IMG/VR virus record: IMGVR_UViG_3300044825_001507
Span: 1-42,881 of that record
Source: a virus
Direction: 5' to 3' (one strand)
DNA: 42,881 nt
Positions within the stretch are counted from its first letter, which is position 1. Every line of letters begins with the position of its first letter. A model generated the notes under the pieces. It made no database searches and had not been told where the DNA came from. It was given only the letters and a program-made list of their open reading frames with translations. This document shows positions 41,614-42,881 of this stretch, piece by piece. Made by a program: the position numbers and the translations under genes.

Positions 41614-42150
41614 ATGGCAATGACGACACTTGGCTCAACGGAGCTTATATCTTGCTATGCAGATAATAAGACCAAAAGGCGAACTGTGCAAGCACTCGCG
41701 GCACTGCAATATCCGCAAGCGGTCGGCCTTGGGGTGGGGTATAGGAAGATAACCTATAAATGGAATAGGTTACTTCGGGTATATGACACCCTAACGGGCG
41801 AGTTTAGACCAGAAAAAGTAAATAGTATAGATGAAGTAGCGGTGGATGAGTTCCTTTACATTACCCTAACTACCCTTGGTAGGGTTTGCTTACCGGCTTC
41901 CACGAGATTACTTACGCCCAATGGGGGCTTTGCCTCCCTGCAAGGGTTATCTTGCGATGACGCAATAGTTATCTCAAATTACTATAAGCATAAGGTTAGT
42001 AAAGGTAATGCCAGCCCCCTAAAAGAGGTAACTGTATTTGAGAAAGCCAAAACCAGCCTTACGTTTGCGCGTAAGGTATACCAGGTGGAAATGGAAAATA
42101 ACGAGGGTGCGGTTGGCCTTACTTTAGCCAATGGGCTTATTATAGCCTAG
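41614..42150 (+). CDS. Unknown protein with a Hint/intein-like C-terminal half
   Basis: A 178-residue protein with an AAGGGT ribosome site. The first 91 residues are not recognised. From Cys92 the sequence CLPASTRLLTPNGGFASLQG followed by LSCDDAIV matches intein/Hint block A (C...T....G....I..L..GD.V). The end VYQVEMEN...LANGLIIA resembles the C-terminal Hint block (VYDIEVEDNHNF..ANGIVVHN) but lacks the final His-Asn. At 87 residues the domain is shorter than active mini-inteins and the central TxxH motif is not seen. It may be a degenerate intein, a Hint-derived fold or a coincidence. Confidence 0.5.
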   Translation: MAMTTLGSTELISCYADNKTKRRTVQALAALQYPQAVGLGVGYRKITYKWNRLLRVYDTLTGEFRPEKVNSIDEVAVDEFLYITLTTLGRVCLPASTRLLTPNGGFASLQGLSCDDAIVISNYYKHKVSKGNASPLKEVTVFEKAKTSLTFARKVYQVEMENNEGAVGLTLANGLIIA

Positions 42151-42370
42151 GTTGCTTCGCAGCTTCACAACTTCGCAAGCCCGCCCTACGGGCCTCCTGC
42201 CAACCATGCAAACTCCCCCGCTTCGCGCACTAACTGCCCACGGTAAAAATAGCCACTAAATTAGCCTAGAAAATACCTGCCTGCTGTAAAAATTTTCTGC
42301 AAAACACTAGGCAGAATGCGGCTTCGCAGGCTTCTCCCTTATTATAAGAAGCTAGGCAAGCCTCGCGCCT
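42151..42370. other. Noncoding, repeat-rich stretch between genes
   Basis: No gene is supported in these 220 bases. It holds three GCTTCGC heptamers (42154, 42220, 42321), a GCCCG/CGGGC 5-bp hairpin (42179-42193), and CTGCCT/AGGCAG arms (42277-42282, 42309-42314) that might end the minus-strand methyltransferase transcript. The segment 42151-42181, reverse-complemented, resembles 44-69 at the left edge. The plus strand is C-rich at its right end. No convincing promoter was found. Confidence 0.6.
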
Positions 42371-42881
42371 TCACCCCCGCCTCACGGCATCCCCCCACTG
42401 CTCCGCCATAGCCTCCGCCACCCCAGGAAAGGTGGCACTGCGTGCTGCTGCCCGTTCCGCCACCGGCCTTGTCGATATGTCATAGTACCACTTCGACATG
42501 CGTTTCCCACTTGAGAGCGTCACAACCTCCCCCTTATTGACAACCTTAGTCGGCACTAGTAATGGTAAATTGTATAGCCAAAGACAGGTAGCCTTTGTAG
42601 TAGGGTATCCAAACATCCAAGGATGTATTATTTGATCAGGTTTCCTATACTCTGACGACATAACCCCTATAGGGTTTTCAATAGCCTTATATGAGGCTTT
42701 CGCCTCTACAAAGGCCATAAAGAAGTCAATAGCAGCAGCCTGCCTACCATCGGCCCGCTTTGCCGCGAAGTGTCTCGCCCCACTTGCGGCCAAATGCGTG
42801 CAGGGTGGGAAGGCAATTATCATATCCCACGCAGTGCTTCGCATCGCTTCGCAAGCATCCCCCTCAATGTGCCACTCTTTG
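42371..42881 (-). CDS. Cytosine-methyltransferase-like protein, 5' end beyond the window
   Basis: The reading frame is open to the window edge, giving at least 169 residues (KEWHIEGDACEAM then RSTAWDMIIAFPPCTHLAAS). PPC after a WDxIIA strand is the catalytic-loop motif of C5-cytosine methyltransferases, and AIENPIGVMSSEYR fits the ENP motif. HPWMFGYPTTKATCLWL is typical of a phage family often annotated as DNA methyltransferase. The ATG at 42844 is internal, because family members have about 40 more residues upstream with the SAM-binding loop. Two GCGAAGC heptamers are translated as ACEAMRS. Activity is not certain, as the C-terminal recognition domain is small. Confidence 0.75.
   Translation of the reverse strand, partial: KEWHIEGDACEAMRSTAWDMIIAFPPCTHLAASGARHFAAKRADGRQAAAIDFFMAFVEAKASYKAIENPIGVMSSEYRKPDQIIHPWMFGYPTTKATCLWLYNLPLLVPTKVVNKGEVVTLSSGKRMSKWYYDISTRPVAERAAARSATFPGVAEAMAEQWGDAVRRG

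Noticed and set aside
42139-42167. Leftward promoter (TATAAT on the minus strand) for thyX
   Set aside because: The TTGTGA box is 20 nt away, too far, and the site lies over 560 nt from thyX across an opposing gene.

Overview
The window is a large part of a tailed-phage (siphovirus-type) genome or prophage whose virion genes follow the phage lambda plan: Nu1/A/W/B/C(Nu3)/D/E-like head genes and G-T/H/M/L/K/I/J-like tail genes. The lambda-type tail tip (K, I, J), an M15 peptidase endolysin and a lytic-transglycosylase-like segment in the tape measure point to a Gram-negative host. The base composition is moderately AT-rich. I cannot name the host. No integrase, replication genes, tRNA, CRISPR array or insertion sequence was seen, so the early region lies outside the window.

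Layout. (1) 1-2824, plus strand: a repeat-rich left edge, a good sigma70-type extended -10 promoter, a small unknown gene, a beta-class DNA methyltransferase, and a cluster of three DUF1566 (Lcl C-terminal, C-type-lectin-fold) paralogues. The third paralogue carries an adenine-poor 3' segment with almost only pyrimidine third bases, which looks like the variable repeat of a diversity-generating retroelement (DGR). No reverse transcriptase or template repeat is in the window. A strong hairpin terminator separates this block from the next. (2) 21455-2965, minus strand: terminase small and large subunits, gpW-like, portal, S49 protease with nested scaffold, decoration protein, lambda-E-type capsid, head-tail and tail-end proteins, and a very large tail-tube candidate. 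Then come an M15 endolysin, several small structural-like proteins, a fibre-like coiled-coil protein, a GT4 glycosyltransferase and a sulfotransferase. (3) 21515-40754, plus strand: a one-TM holin-like protein, tail assembly chaperones joined by a canonical -1 frameshift (G_GGA_AAC plus hairpin), a 1722-residue tape measure, M, L, K, I and J homologues, a 1575-residue repetitive tail fibre, a lectin-like protein, a small membrane protein and an exported thermonuclease. (4) 40713-42881: ThyX (minus), a protein with a Hint/intein-like C-terminal half (plus), a repeat-rich noncoding stretch, and a cytosine-methyltransferase-like gene (minus) cut by the window edge.

The head and tail modules, co-directional in lambda, are split here into two divergent operons fired from a 59-bp gap at 21456-21514. 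Lysis-related functions are spread over both arms. The heptamer GCGAAGC/GCTTCGC, known as an exceptionally stable DNA mini-hairpin, recurs at least 17 times and clusters at both window edges, where related sequences also occur in opposite orientation.

Limits: all assignments come from reading motifs, gene order and translated sequence by eye. No database search, alignment, codon statistics or structure prediction was run.
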